NCBI GenBank assembly: GCA_028023455.1 | Contig: JAQFVV010006255.1 | Coordinates: forward strand, 248,001 to 312,000 | DNA length: 64,000 nucleotides | Source of the DNA: Epiperipatus broadwayi | Lineage: Eukaryota > Onychophora > Udeonychophora > Euonychophora > Peripatidae | Reading direction: 5' to 3' | Part shown: piece by piece, positions 1 to 9,964 of the stretch | Position numbering within the stretch: position 1 is the first letter of the stretch | How the letters are laid out: each line of letters starts with the position of its first letter | Position numbers and translations under genes: made by a program | Notes under the pieces: generated by a model | The model's input: only the letters and a program-made list of their open reading frames with translations | Told to the model about the DNA's origin: nothing | The model's database searches: none

Positions 1-116
1 ACTTTTTAAAAGATTATTATAAATAAAATTAACATCGTATAGCTAAATATATCTTAAATTTTAAAATTTTTTTAATAGATTGATACAACAATTTATGGAG
101 ACCCATACAAAAGGGC

Positions 117-120
<4 letters not shown>

Positions 121-168
<48 letters not shown>
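121..168. repeat. (TA)n microsatellite, left edge of the 319-bp array
   Basis: An uninterrupted run of TA dinucleotides directly precedes the first unit of the 319-bp array. A shorter TA run follows the array at 2557-2573, so the array is bracketed by TA repeats. This is common for MITE-type elements that insert into or carry TA microsatellites. Confidence 0.95.
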
Positions 169-175
<7 letters not shown>

Positions 176-2296
176 CAAACCATTATACAATTACAAATAT
201 CCAGTAACGCCCTCTGTTTAAAGATCTATATCTCAATAATAGCAAACCTTAAAATGATACCACTTTAAGGTTGTATGCTAAACGATGTTAAATATTGAAA
301 TACAGACCTACTCAAACACAGAGCATGAAATTTTAAATAAGCAAACGATCTTAAATTTTTGCTAATAAACTAACAAGTTTACAAAGTTATTAAAGACAAA
401 CTAAACATTAGATTTTAATCTTTAAATTCCTCCCAAACTATAAATGAAAAGAAAGTTACTGTTAACACTAACTGAAATAATTATAGAAAATATACAAACC
501 ATTATACAATTACAAATATCCAGTAACGCCCTCTGTTTAAAGATCTATATCTCAATAATAGCAAACCTTAAAATGATACCACTTTAAGGTTGTATGCTAA
601 ACGATGTTAAATATTGAAATACAGACCTACTCAAACACAGAGCATGAAATTTTAAATAAGCAAACGATCTTAAATTTTTGCTAATAAACTAACAAGTTTA
701 CAAAGTTATTAAAGACAAACTAAACATTAGATTTTAATCTTTAAATTCCTCCCAAACTATAAATGAAAAGAAAGTTACTGTTAACACTAACTGAAATAAT
801 TATAGAAAATATACAAACCATTATACAATTACAAATATCCAGTAACGCCCTCTGTTTAAAGATCTATATCTCAATAATAGCAAACCTTAAAATGATACCA
901 CTTTAAGGTTGTATGCTAAACGATGTTAAATATTGAAATACAGACCTACTCAAACACAGAGCATGAAATTTTAAATAAGCAAACGATCTTAAATTTTTGC
1001 TAATAAACTAACAAGTTTACAAAGTTATTAAAGACAAACTAAACATTAGATTTTAATCTTTAAATTCCTCCCAAACTATAAATGAAAAGAAAGTTACTGT
1101 TAACACTAACTGAAATAATTATAGAAAATATACAAACCATTATACAATTACAAATATCCAGTAACGCCCTCTGTTTAAAGATCTATATCTCAATAATAGC
1201 AAACCTTAAAATGATACCACTTTAAGGTTGTATGCTAAACGATGTTAAATATTGAAATACAGACCTACTCAAACACAGAGCATGAAATTTTAAATAAGCA
1301 AACGATCTTAAATTTTTGCTAATAAACTAACAAGTTTACAAAGTTATTAAAGACAAACTAAACATTAGATTTTAATCTTTAAATTCCTCCCAAACTATAA
1401 ATGAAAAGAAAGTTACTGTTAACACTAACTGAAATAATTATAGAAAATATACAAACCATTATACAATTACAAATATCCAGTAACGCCCTCTGTTTAAAGA
1501 TCTATATCTCAATAATAGCAAACCTTAAAATGATACCACTTTAAGGTTGTATGCTAAACGATGTTAAATATTGAAATACAGACCTACTCAAACACAGAGC
1601 ATGAAATTTTAAATAAGCAAACGATCTTAAATTTTTGCTAATAAACTAACAAGTTTACAAAGTTATTAAAGACAAACTAAACATTAGATTTTAATCTTTA
1701 AATTCCTCCCAAACTATAAATGAAAAGAAAGTTACTGTTAACACTAACTGAAATAATTATAGAAAATATACAAACCATTATACAATTACAAATATCCAGT
1801 AACGCCCTCTGTTTAAAGATCTATATCTCAATAATAGCAAACCTTAAAATGATACCACTTTAAGGTTGTATGCTAAACGATGTTAAATATTGAAATACAG
1901 ACCTACTCAAACACAGAGCATGAAATTTTAAATAAGCAAACGATCTTAAATTTTTGCTAATAAACTAACAAGTTTACAAAGTTATTAAAGACAAACTAAA
2001 CATTAGATTTTAATCTTTAAATTCCTCCCAAACTATAAATGAAAAGAAAGTTACTGTTAACACTAACTGAAATAATTATAGAAAATATACAAACCATTAT
2101 ACAATTACAAATATCCAGTAACGCCCTCTGTTTAAAGATCTATATCTCAATAATAGCAAACCTTAAAATGATACCACTTTAAGGTTGTATGCTAAACGAT
2201 GTTAAATATTGAAATACAGACCTACTCAAACACAGAGCATGAAATTTTAAATAAGCAAACGATCTTAAATTTTTGCTAATAAACTAACAAGTTTAC
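166..2296 (+). repeat. Tandem array of a 319-bp unit, about 6.7 copies
   Basis: The landmark CCAGTAACGCCCTCTG starts at 201, 520, 839, 1158, 1477, 1796 and 2115, a constant spacing of exactly 319 bp. The copies look identical by eye, which implies recent amplification or strong homogenisation. The unit is AT-rich, has stops in every frame and shows no tRNA-type promoter. I saw no hammerhead core (CTGATGA...GAAA) on either strand, so it does not look like a retrozyme. A short internal inverted repeat, AACCTTAAA...TTTAAGGTT, lies about 50 bases after the landmark. It could be a satellite or a MITE amplified in tandem. The family is not recognised. Confidence 0.97.
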
Positions 2297-2556
2297 TTTG
2301 TAAACTTGTTAGTTTATTAGCAAAAATTTAAGATCGTTTGCTTATTTAAAATTTCATGCTCTGTGTTTGAGTAGGTCTGTATTTCAATATTTAACATCGT
2401 TTAGCATACAACCTTAAAGTGGTATCATTTTAAGGTTTGCTATTATTGAGATATAGATCTTTAAACAGAGGGCGTTACTGGATATTTGTAATTGTATAAT
2501 GGTTTGTATATTTTCTATAATTATTTCAGTTAGTGTTAACAGTAACTTTCTTTTCA
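2040..2556. repeat. Perfect palindrome capping the 319-bp array (arms 257 bp)
   Basis: The last forward unit stops at 2296. After three bases (2297-2299) the sequence continues as the reverse complement of the unit, 2300-2556. Left arm 2040-2296 and right arm 2300-2556 are symmetric about 2298 and appear perfectly complementary. The inverted copy ends at TTTTCA and runs straight into (TA)n. The open frame at 2499-2744 falls across this edge and is not a gene. Confidence 0.93.
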
Positions 2557-2573
2557 TATATATATATATATAT
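2557..2573. repeat. (TA)n microsatellite, right edge of the array
   Basis: A short TA dinucleotide run directly follows the inverted array copy, matching the TA run on the left side. Confidence 0.85.
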
Positions 2574-2574
2574 A

Positions 2575-3685
2575 ATAAGAGTAAGAATAATATATTTATA
2601 TGTGTAAACCAAGAGATCCAGATAATATGTTTTTATACTTATTATGAAGGAATATTTATTAGAACTGTTGTAATAATGTATGTCTATAAAATCCCTACCA
2701 AATTTTATGAAGCAAAACCTTATTATAATAAATGCTATAACTAAAAAGAAAATGGATTATTTGAGTGGTAATTTGTATCTATGTATTTATGAAAGGAATG
2801 ACATAGTTCAAAGGAATATATAATATTTTATTTTTCGTGAGTTGAAGAGTTAATTTAATTCTTTCAACAAAATAAATTTCTGATTTTGCATTACATTATA
2901 TTATTATGATTATGTGTTGTTTAGCTATGTGACATATAATCTTCATTCTAATATAAATACAATCTACATAAACATGTGAGCATCAAATGTTATTTGATAA
3001 GCTCTATAAATTCATTGGGAAACTTATATGAAGACATGGAAATTATCATTTTGCTGTTATTTTTATTTTATTGTTGCCATTCTCATCTATGTCAGAAATA
3101 AAATATGAATCAATTATTTTATTTAAAGATTGGCTTCATTTAATTGTTATTTTGTTTCAAAACTACATCACTAATCCACACTTCTGTGTCATGACACAAC
3201 ATTTAATTTTATTGGTTTGGTTATTTAATCCTGATAATATTAAAATACTGTTTTGATCATTTGTTTAAGCTTAGAAATAAGATATTAATATAAATTCTTT
3301 ATATTTATGTATCTCATAAGTGTAAAATAATCAATCTAAATAAGACTGAAACAAAGAACTAATTATATTTACAATTATCACCCTGGCTTTCATCTCTTAT
3401 TGGGATCTTCTCAAGATTTAAAATTTTATACATCACATGGCCTATTAATTATATTTATTCCACTTATTGGTCATTATGTTATCTTCAACAATATAATTAA
3501 CATTATGCATATAAAAATATAAATAAATGACAAAATAAAAATACATAAAAAAAATTAAAATTATATAAATATATATACCTATATTTTTATATACCTATGT
3601 AAGTAAATATTCTACTCTCCACCCCCAGCCCCCTTTTTATAAATTCTCATTCACAATTCTAACATAATTTTTAAATCTTCCAATT
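2575..3685. other. AT-rich spacer with no recognisable feature
   Basis: Only short stop-bounded frames are present, for example at 3071-3256, and they have no domain-like composition. No repeat family recognised. Confidence 0.6.
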
Positions 3686-3687
3686 AT

Positions 3688-3984
3688 CTAATAATGCCCA
3701 TTTTTCCCACCTAATTTTGCTGGATCTTTAACTATATTTACACATCTATTCAATTTTTTCTGAATGTATAAAGTTTCATAACATATCCTTCTCTGATAAT
3801 CTTTAACATGTTTTATAACTCTAATATTCTTCTTACACTCCATTTTATAACCAATATTGAAATAATGTGTATATAGTCCTGACCTAATTGCTCTATTATG
3901 TTCCTTCCCTCTATCATTTATCATTTGTCCTGTCTGTCCTATATATATCTTATTACAATTTCCACATTTAATTTTATAAATCAT
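3688..3984 (-). pseudogene. GIY-YIG endonuclease domain of the Penelope-like element
   Basis: The 98-residue frame begins MIYKIKCGNCNKIYIGQTGQ. This gives the (V/I)Y-x-I-x-C-x-x-C entry and the YIG-Q-T-G core of GIY-YIG nucleases, and a conserved Arg/Glu-His region follows (INDRGKEHNRAI). In Penelope-like elements this domain sits C-terminal to the RT and makes the target-site nick. The upstream linker continues in frame before this Met, so the Met is unlikely to be a true start. The domain looks relatively well kept compared with the RT blocks. Confidence 0.85.
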
Positions 3985-4325
3985 CCCTCCCCTACTATTA
4001 ATATACCCTTTATCCTATGGCCCAAAGACTTGCTATTTTTCCAAGCTATTCTTACAATTTCTGGTAATTTCTCCCTAACTTTTTATATACTTCCCTTGAA
4101 TATGGAATAAACATCCACTTACAAACTTTATATTTATTTTTATCATACTTATTTTTATTACTTATATTTTTATTTCTAAAAATATTTTTAATTACTTTTC
4201 TTTTATATTCTATTTTAACATAATCATTCTCTACTTCTAATATTTGCTCATATGTCTCTTTCTTATCTAATATAAGTTTATCATTTTTTAAATTAAATCT
4301 TTTTAAAAACCCTTACTTTTTGGCA

Positions 4326-4595
4326 TCATGGCTGATATGACTTTGGATCAATTAAACCTCTAATTTTTCTATCTTTAATATAATGCTTTACCACTATTTC
4401 ATTTATCATTTCAATCTTCACAAAAATATCTAAATATTTTAATCCATTTATCTCTTTCTGCACTGTAAATTTAATTTTATATTTATTATTATTCAATTCA
4501 TTAAAAACTTTATCAATGCTACAATTATTCCCAATAACATCATCCACATATCTATAATATTCTATAATTCCTTTATTCTTTATAAACTCAGCCAC
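4326..4595 (-). pseudogene. Penelope-like RT, palm fragment with YVDD
   Basis: The 89-residue frame holds the RT catalytic box as YYRYVDDVIGN near residues 13-23. It is followed by the usual downstream block, KIKFTVQKEINGLKYLDIFV, where family members have a KFT-x-E-x-E-x-(N/G)-x-(L/I)-x-FLD pattern. It lies directly downstream of the fingers/palm fragment and upstream of the GIY-YIG block. The frame ends in a stop before the linker. The catalytic YVDD residues are intact although the element as a whole is broken. Confidence 0.85.
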
Positions 4596-4621
4596 CCTTT
4601 CTTTATACTACTTACAACTAC

Positions 4622-4924
4622 TCATGATAATATCCTGCTTATCAAACACCTCATAATCCATATTTCTTGTATACTCCAAAACTCTTCTCTATATTTAAAA
4701 TACAAAGCCTCATCTACCATTAATAATGTTTTGTAAATAATATATATCCAATCCTCTGACAAAACATTACTTATTTTCAATTTAGTTATAACTATTTCTA
4801 TGCTATCTTTTCTAGTTACACTTTGGTATATTTTCTCAATACGAAATGATGCAAACATTTCATTTCTATTTAATTCAATATTATTTAACTTATTAACAAT
4901 TTCTTCAAAATTTTTGTATAACAT
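4622..4924 (-). pseudogene. Penelope-like RT, fingers/palm fragment
   Basis: A 100-residue open frame contains NEMFASFRIEKIYQSVTRKD, which matches the family pattern E-M-x-SFD-V-x-x-L-(Y/F)-T-N-V-P. The expected first catalytic Asp of SFD reads as SFR here, so a key residue is lost. The frame ends before the palm block with YVDD, which is in the next open frame downstream on the same strand. Homology extends upstream of the first Met to about 5035 in broken frames. It is a remnant rather than a host gene. Confidence 0.75.
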
Positions 4925-5082
4925 TTTCCAAATCCAATTACTTCTACAAATTATATCTTTTTATCTACAAAATTGCATATACCTTTAAGTATATAATTAT
5001 TAAAATCCAAAATTACCCTTATTGGCATATCCTCTTTATTTAAATAAAGTTAAATTTTCTAAAGACATTCAATACTAATATT

Positions 5083-5190
5083 ACATGGTAGAAATAGTTC
5101 AGCATATAAATGCAATTAAAATATCATCATCACAAATCTTCAGAAAAGCAATATTCTCTTTATGGGTCTTATTCTGTCCTTGTAAGTGTA
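5083..5190. repeat. Dispersed repeat shared with 9862-9960
   Basis: GGTAGAAATAGTTCAGCATA followed by a CATCATCACAAATCTTCAGA block matches GATGGAAATAGTCCAATATA and CATCATCACAAATCTTTAGA at 9862-9960 in the same order and spacing. It lies just upstream of the Penelope-like remnant (in that element's orientation) and may be its 5' region or an independent element. Confidence 0.65.
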
Positions 5191-5676
5191 GTTTAGATTC
5201 AATAAAATGGTTCCCTTTGTTTCTGGATTATATTCAACGAGTGATCTCAAGTCTCATTATTTCATTTTTAATTTTGGAAGTTAGAGATTTAAAGTTCAGA
5301 GAAATGATAAACTTGGGGGTATTTCTTTTTATTATTATTGGAGTTTGTTGATTTAATTGGATAATAAAATTACAAGTACTAGCCTTTTCCCCATATAAAT
5401 TATTGTTATAATTTAGTATAGAAATTAATAAAAATTTTCTTTCTTCATTGCATTTATTGTCCAAATTTAAAATCTTCTTTTGTATTGTTAAATGTATATA
5501 AATTGTTCAAATCACACTCTCAAACCTTGTTTTTTAAGTAATACCTTCTATGAATAAATATTAAATATTTTGTATTTGAATAATCAGTTAGTGATTTGCA
5601 CTGGGATACTTGTATATATATATATGATAATCAAAACAAGGTAGAAATTTCGTAACTTGCTTTAAGCTTGCATTTT

Positions 5677-6158
5677 ATGATCACTAGATGGAGCTTTACC
5701 AATAGCTCCTAACAAGCTTTTGTTTACATAAATGCCGAGAGAGATAGAATTCAAAATCTCTATCATTGTCAGTCACCCACCTCCAGGTCAGTTGGTTTCA
5801 AGCTTATTTGCTCATGTCAGTGAAGGCTTGGGAAATTAGAAACTAGATCTAAATACCAACTCTAAGGCCAGCACTTATCAAACACGTTTCTATCAGTTTG
5901 AAAGCATGAAATTTATCAGATACGTAATGTCTTCAAATCCAGCTTAACAAACTAGATAGCTATATGGGTCTGAAATCAGTTCAGTTTCACCATATAATAA
6001 AAGCCTCTGCAATATACATCATTGCAAAAACCTTCAATGGGAAACCAGCTGGTCAAGAGGTGGGGACAATGATAGAGATATTGAATTCTATCTCTCTTGG
6101 CATTTATGTAAACAAAAGCTTGTTAGGAGCTATTGGTAAAGCTCCATCTAGTGATCAT
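5677..6158. mobile_element. MITE with 94-bp terminal inverted repeats
   Basis: The left end 5677-5770 (ATGATCACTAGATGGAGCTT...) is the near-perfect reverse complement of 6065-6158 (...AAGCTCCATCTAGTGATCAT). The element is about 482 bp and encodes no transposase. Its interior, about 5845-6060, is recognisably related to the 434-bp tandem unit at 46.3-47.5 kb: both share ACTAGATCTAAA, ATGTCTTCAAA.CCAGCT and TAGCTATATGGG in the same order. The 94-residue frame at 5964-6248 is an artefact. Confidence 0.9.
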
Positions 6159-6159
6159 A

Positions 6160-7105
6160 TATATATATATTGTAAAGCTGTAAATATATATCCATATATG
6201 TTTGCTTTAATATATGTAATAATTAAAAAATGGAATTCATCAGAATAAGTTATAATAAAATGTCAATCACTTAATATAAATTATATGACTATAGCCAGTT
6301 TATTTTTAAATTTTTCCAAAAAATATTTTAAAATCTTATGTATAACAAATGCAACATCACTTTTTACATTTCATAGCAACATCAAAGTATAATAACTGTC
6401 CAAAATTTATCTGAGCTTATACAGCTCAATTATTTATTCACAAGACTATTCAAATATTTATAAAATATGCTTGTTTAATTTTTTTTCATAAATAACTTTT
6501 AACATAAAAAATTGATAGTTTATTAAAACAAAAAAAAATGCTATTACAGTTATTAGCAACAATTTATTTTGATGTTTATCTAAGTCATTAATATTTTATG
6601 TTGTCATTTTCTTTAAAGCACATCTGAATTCTTCAACACAAATTTGCCTACATTCATATACAATTCTGTGCGTAATATTACATTTATCCAACTTTTGTAT
6701 AAACTGTTTTCTAGTAATTATTAATCTTCTTATATTAAAAAACAGTAGTTATAATTGATTGTAATTCTTCTTCTTATTATTTTTTAATATTATCTATGTT
6801 TTTTCTCGATGTTTTATATACATTCAATTATAATTAAACTTTTTAATGTATATAAAATGTCTTCTTTAGTAATCAATGTGTACCAAATCTTTAACATACG
6901 TTTCAATATTAAAACATTTCATCTAAAATATGATTACATAAAATCTTATTTCTAAATTTAAAAAAAAGTCATAAAATCTGTTATTTTTCTGCACCTAAGG
7001 TTTATTCAACTTATCTTTGGAGAGTAACTGTATATAAAAATAATATTTACCTTTGTTAAATCAAGACCAATGAATCTGTTTTAGTAATATATATAATAAT
7101 TGAAT
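6160..7105. other. AT-rich spacer with nothing recognised
   Basis: Poly-A and poly-T runs and short frames only. No coding or repeat signature seen. Confidence 0.55.
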
Positions 7106-7108
7106 TCA

Positions 7109-7225
7109 TAGAAACCAGTCAATACTTAAACAATCCCAATATCAATAACGTTTAACAATTTCAATCTGTTGTCAAGGCAACCATGTTATTGTTATTGGGA
7201 TTGTCTAAGGGTTGATTGATTTCTA
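7109..7225. mobile_element. Small foldback MITE (TA-associated family)
   Basis: The left arm TAGAAACCAGTCAATACTTA... (7109-7149) pairs imperfectly with 7185-7225 (...TTGATTGATTTCTA). The centre has CAATCTGTTGTCAAGGCAAC. The same centre or arms recur at 17040-17130, 27745-27872 and 57990-58049, so this is a dispersed family. Three of the four copies lie beside TA-rich runs. Confidence 0.8.
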
Positions 7226-7229
7226 TGCA

Positions 7230-8880
7230 TTTACTTCTAAACCTATCTAGTCTTCAGTATTATTATAATGATTGAAGTACAATAGTCATCATGAAACACT
7301 TGGTTTATCAACTGTAAAGTGAAACTAAAACACCTACTTTACATGGAAATTTATCAGTAGTGACTCTCTATATGAATTAAACTCTTTATTTTCAAAGTAT
7401 AAAAATTATTACTCCATATGATCACAAATTGCTTTATATATGAACAAATAATATATATATATATATCATTACTATAAGACTCTCAGAAATGAGTATGATC
7501 GTTACATCAATAGAGAAAGAAAATAGAACAATAAATTAAAAAAAATAATACTGAGTTTTTCCATAGTTGTATAAACTAATAATTTGAATCAGAAATACAT
7601 GTCCTTTAGATTGTTTAAATAAATTAATTCAGTTTCAATATCTTTAAAATTCACAGTTATGTAGAACGTATTTTTAAACCCTTTTTTGTAGTTTTTTGTT
7701 TATACAATATATAAGTCTTTAACTATATTGCGATTTTCTAATGTCTATTTAAAATCTTAATAGCACGCTCAACTAGAAACCAAGCTGTCACGTTAAACAA
7801 TTAGATCAGACTGTATTTATAAGAAAGAGGGGAAAATAAATGTTATAACTCTGACACATCTTTTACATTTTTGAGTTGAATGAAAATATCTTCGTCAGAC
7901 GTTTGATAAATATCACTGGCTTCAACAAACGAACTTTATCTTATAAGAAGATTTTTTTCTTAGCAACTTAATATCTGAACAATGTGAATTTTAAAACCTC
8001 TGTAGTCTTTACAAGCACACTTTCTTTTTTTTTTTTTCAAAAAATAATTTTTATTTCATATGACATTAAAATATTTTCCTTTGAAGATACAATTTTTTTT
8101 TTTTTTTTTAAAAAAAAAAGATTTCTACGCATATGTATTATTAATCACGAATCGTGTAAATGGTGAAAATTCCAGCGAATATAAAACATGAGCTAATATA
8201 GTTTTTATTAAAAATTAACAAAAGATAGTGGTAAGTTGTAATAAATGATTTTTATCACTGAATCATACTGTCTTTTGCCAAAAGATTTTTTGTAATAAAA
8301 GAGCTTGCCTTCCAGTGATCCTTGTAATCGTTAATTATTGTAAATTGTTGAAAGTATCTTATCTTTAGAAAATGTGTTTTCAATATATTTATATGTTGTT
8401 TTATTAAATAAATAATTTATACATCGTTATATTTGATCATCATTATTGATATTTGGCAATTGTTTCTCACCTTTCATATAATTTATTCTAGATATCAAAT
8501 TTTAAAGATATATCATAAAATGTCCCATATCATTTAAATGCATGATTTAATAATACAAATACATGTTTTCTGTTTATTTTATAAATTTTATAAAAAATTG
8601 TAGCTATTTTTATTTCTTAATATGCATAAATAGAATAGGAAAATTATGCAGTGTGTAAAGATAATGTATACAGTAATTTATCACATTTTGCATTTAAGCA
8701 TCCTAAGTAAAATACAATGAAAAATACGTTTTCATTAAATTGTAGTTTTAATTTTGTAAGGCATATATTTAGTTCTCTGTATAATGTTTTATAAATGTCA
8801 TAGCTTTTTATTAGAAAAGTTACAATTAAATATTATATATATGCCATGTTAAATAATATTTTAATTTTGAATAAATATAA
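7230..8880. other. AT-rich spacer with homopolymer runs
   Basis: It contains T-runs (about 8020-8110) and A-runs and no supported gene. A short less AT-rich patch at about 7860-7950 has no recognisable coding or repeat identity. Confidence 0.5.
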
Positions 8881-8898
8881 TGCCATGTGAAATTTACA

Positions 8899-9174
8899 GT
8901 CTAATTTAAATAATAATTGAACTGTCCTCTAGCTGACATGTTTAATAATTTTTTTACAGCAAACAAATTGACCACTTCTTATCATCTTATCATACAAAAT
9001 CTATTTTAAATAATAATTAAACGGTCCTTTAGCTGGCACATTCAATAACTTTTTACAGTAAGAAAATGGGCCACTTCTTACTGTATGTTAGACATGGTAA
9101 GAAGTAGTCCATTTTTTTACTGTAAAAATTTATTAAACATGGCAGCTAGAGGGCAGTTCAATTATTATTTAAAA
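8899..9174. mobile_element. Foldback MITE with an extra half copy beside it
   Basis: An intact hairpin spans 9003-9174: the left arm starts ATTTTAAATAATAATTAAAC and the right arm ends with its complement, with the centre near 9088. A further left-arm copy without a partner lies at 8899-8982 (CTAATTTAAATAATAATTGA, then AGCTGACATGTTTAATAATT). Outside both lie inverted flanks, GTGAAATTTACA at 8887 and GTAAATTTCACA at 9182. Confidence 0.85.
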
Positions 9175-9806
9175 TGACTTGGTAAATTTCACATAATGTT
9201 ACATTTAAATATTTGTTAAATTTGGCAATGTTATTTATAAAAGTAGAATTAATTAATTATATATTGTATTTTTTACTAGTTATAAAGCAGCACTGTATTT
9301 AATCTAACTTAGTTTACATCTCTATAAATAACAATAATTTTTAGTTTATTTTTAACAATCTTTTTGAAATTTATAGTTAAATGGAAAACTTATTCAGATA
9401 ATCTTCATCTTGAATTCAACTTGATATGAAAATAGATTTTTTTTCATATAATTTTTATTGCAATTATTTCTTTAAAAAGCTAGTAAGACTTTTATAGATT
9501 TGTTTTTGTATCAATTTTTTGGAATTTTATATTCAAAATTGATTAATAGTTTTGACAATTATGTTTTGACTCTGAGTTCTGTATCTTCTATATTATCTGC
9601 TTTTGGCATTTTGATTTTTGATTTAAAACAATTAAATCAAGTACTGGATTTAAAGTGGAGGAACATTCTAAAATGGAAATAAGTCAATTGTTTATTATGC
9701 TCTTTCTGTCTTTATTCAACTCTGGGGCTAGAAATGTGATATTATATATTATAATACTAAAAATGTTATTGTCAATAACAGCATCAGTTAAAAGGTCAAA
9801 ATTTGT

Positions 9807-9890
9807 TTGTATTTTTATATTGGATTATTTCCATCATCTAATATGCATATGCATATTAGATGATGGAAATAGTCCAATATAAAAATACAA
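9807..9890. repeat. 84-bp near-perfect palindrome
   Basis: Arms 9807-9848 and 9849-9890 are complementary with a single mismatch and no spacer; the centre reads TAATATGCATATGCATATTA. The right half continues into the dispersed repeat shared with 5083-5190, so the palindrome looks like an inverted duplication at the end of that repeat. Confidence 0.95.
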
Positions 9891-9960
9891 CTAGAACACC
9901 ATCATCACAAATCTTTAGAAAAACACTATAGAGTACTGTGTTTTTTGTTTTGTCCTGGAG
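9862..9960. repeat. Dispersed repeat shared with 5083-5190
   Basis: Same order of blocks as at 5083-5190, including CATCATCACAAATCTTTAGA and TTTGTCCTGGAG against TTCTGTCCTTG. It begins inside the right arm of the palindrome. Confidence 0.6.
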
Positions 9961-9964
9961 AAAA

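Larger units (their letters stand above)
3688..5035 (-). mobile_element. Decayed Penelope-like retroelement (RT plus GIY-YIG)
   Basis: Read on the minus strand, coding remnants occur in the order typical of Penelope-like elements: RT fingers and palm (about 5035-4622), RT palm with YVDD (4595-4326), a basic linker (about 4310-3985), then a C-terminal GIY-YIG endonuclease (3984-3688). Stops and frameshifts separate the blocks, so the copy is dead. The linker reads like a Penelope connector, with a segment resembling FIPYSREVYKKLGRNYQK. The 5' end is not defined. In this family the GIY-YIG nuclease nicks the target and the RT is related to telomerase; that is family knowledge, not seen here. 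Confidence 0.85.

Noticed and set aside
166-2296. 319-bp array as a CRISPR
   Set aside because: The whole unit repeats without unique spacers, and the sequence is clearly eukaryotic.
166-2556. 319-bp array as a hammerhead retrozyme
   Set aside because: Neither strand of the unit contains a CTGATGA-type box with a following GAAA, so the defining ribozyme is absent.
7860-7950. Less AT-rich patch with a CTGACGAAGA word on the minus strand, possible exon or ribozyme
   Set aside because: No splice sites in phase, no GAAA partner box and no recognisable protein motif.
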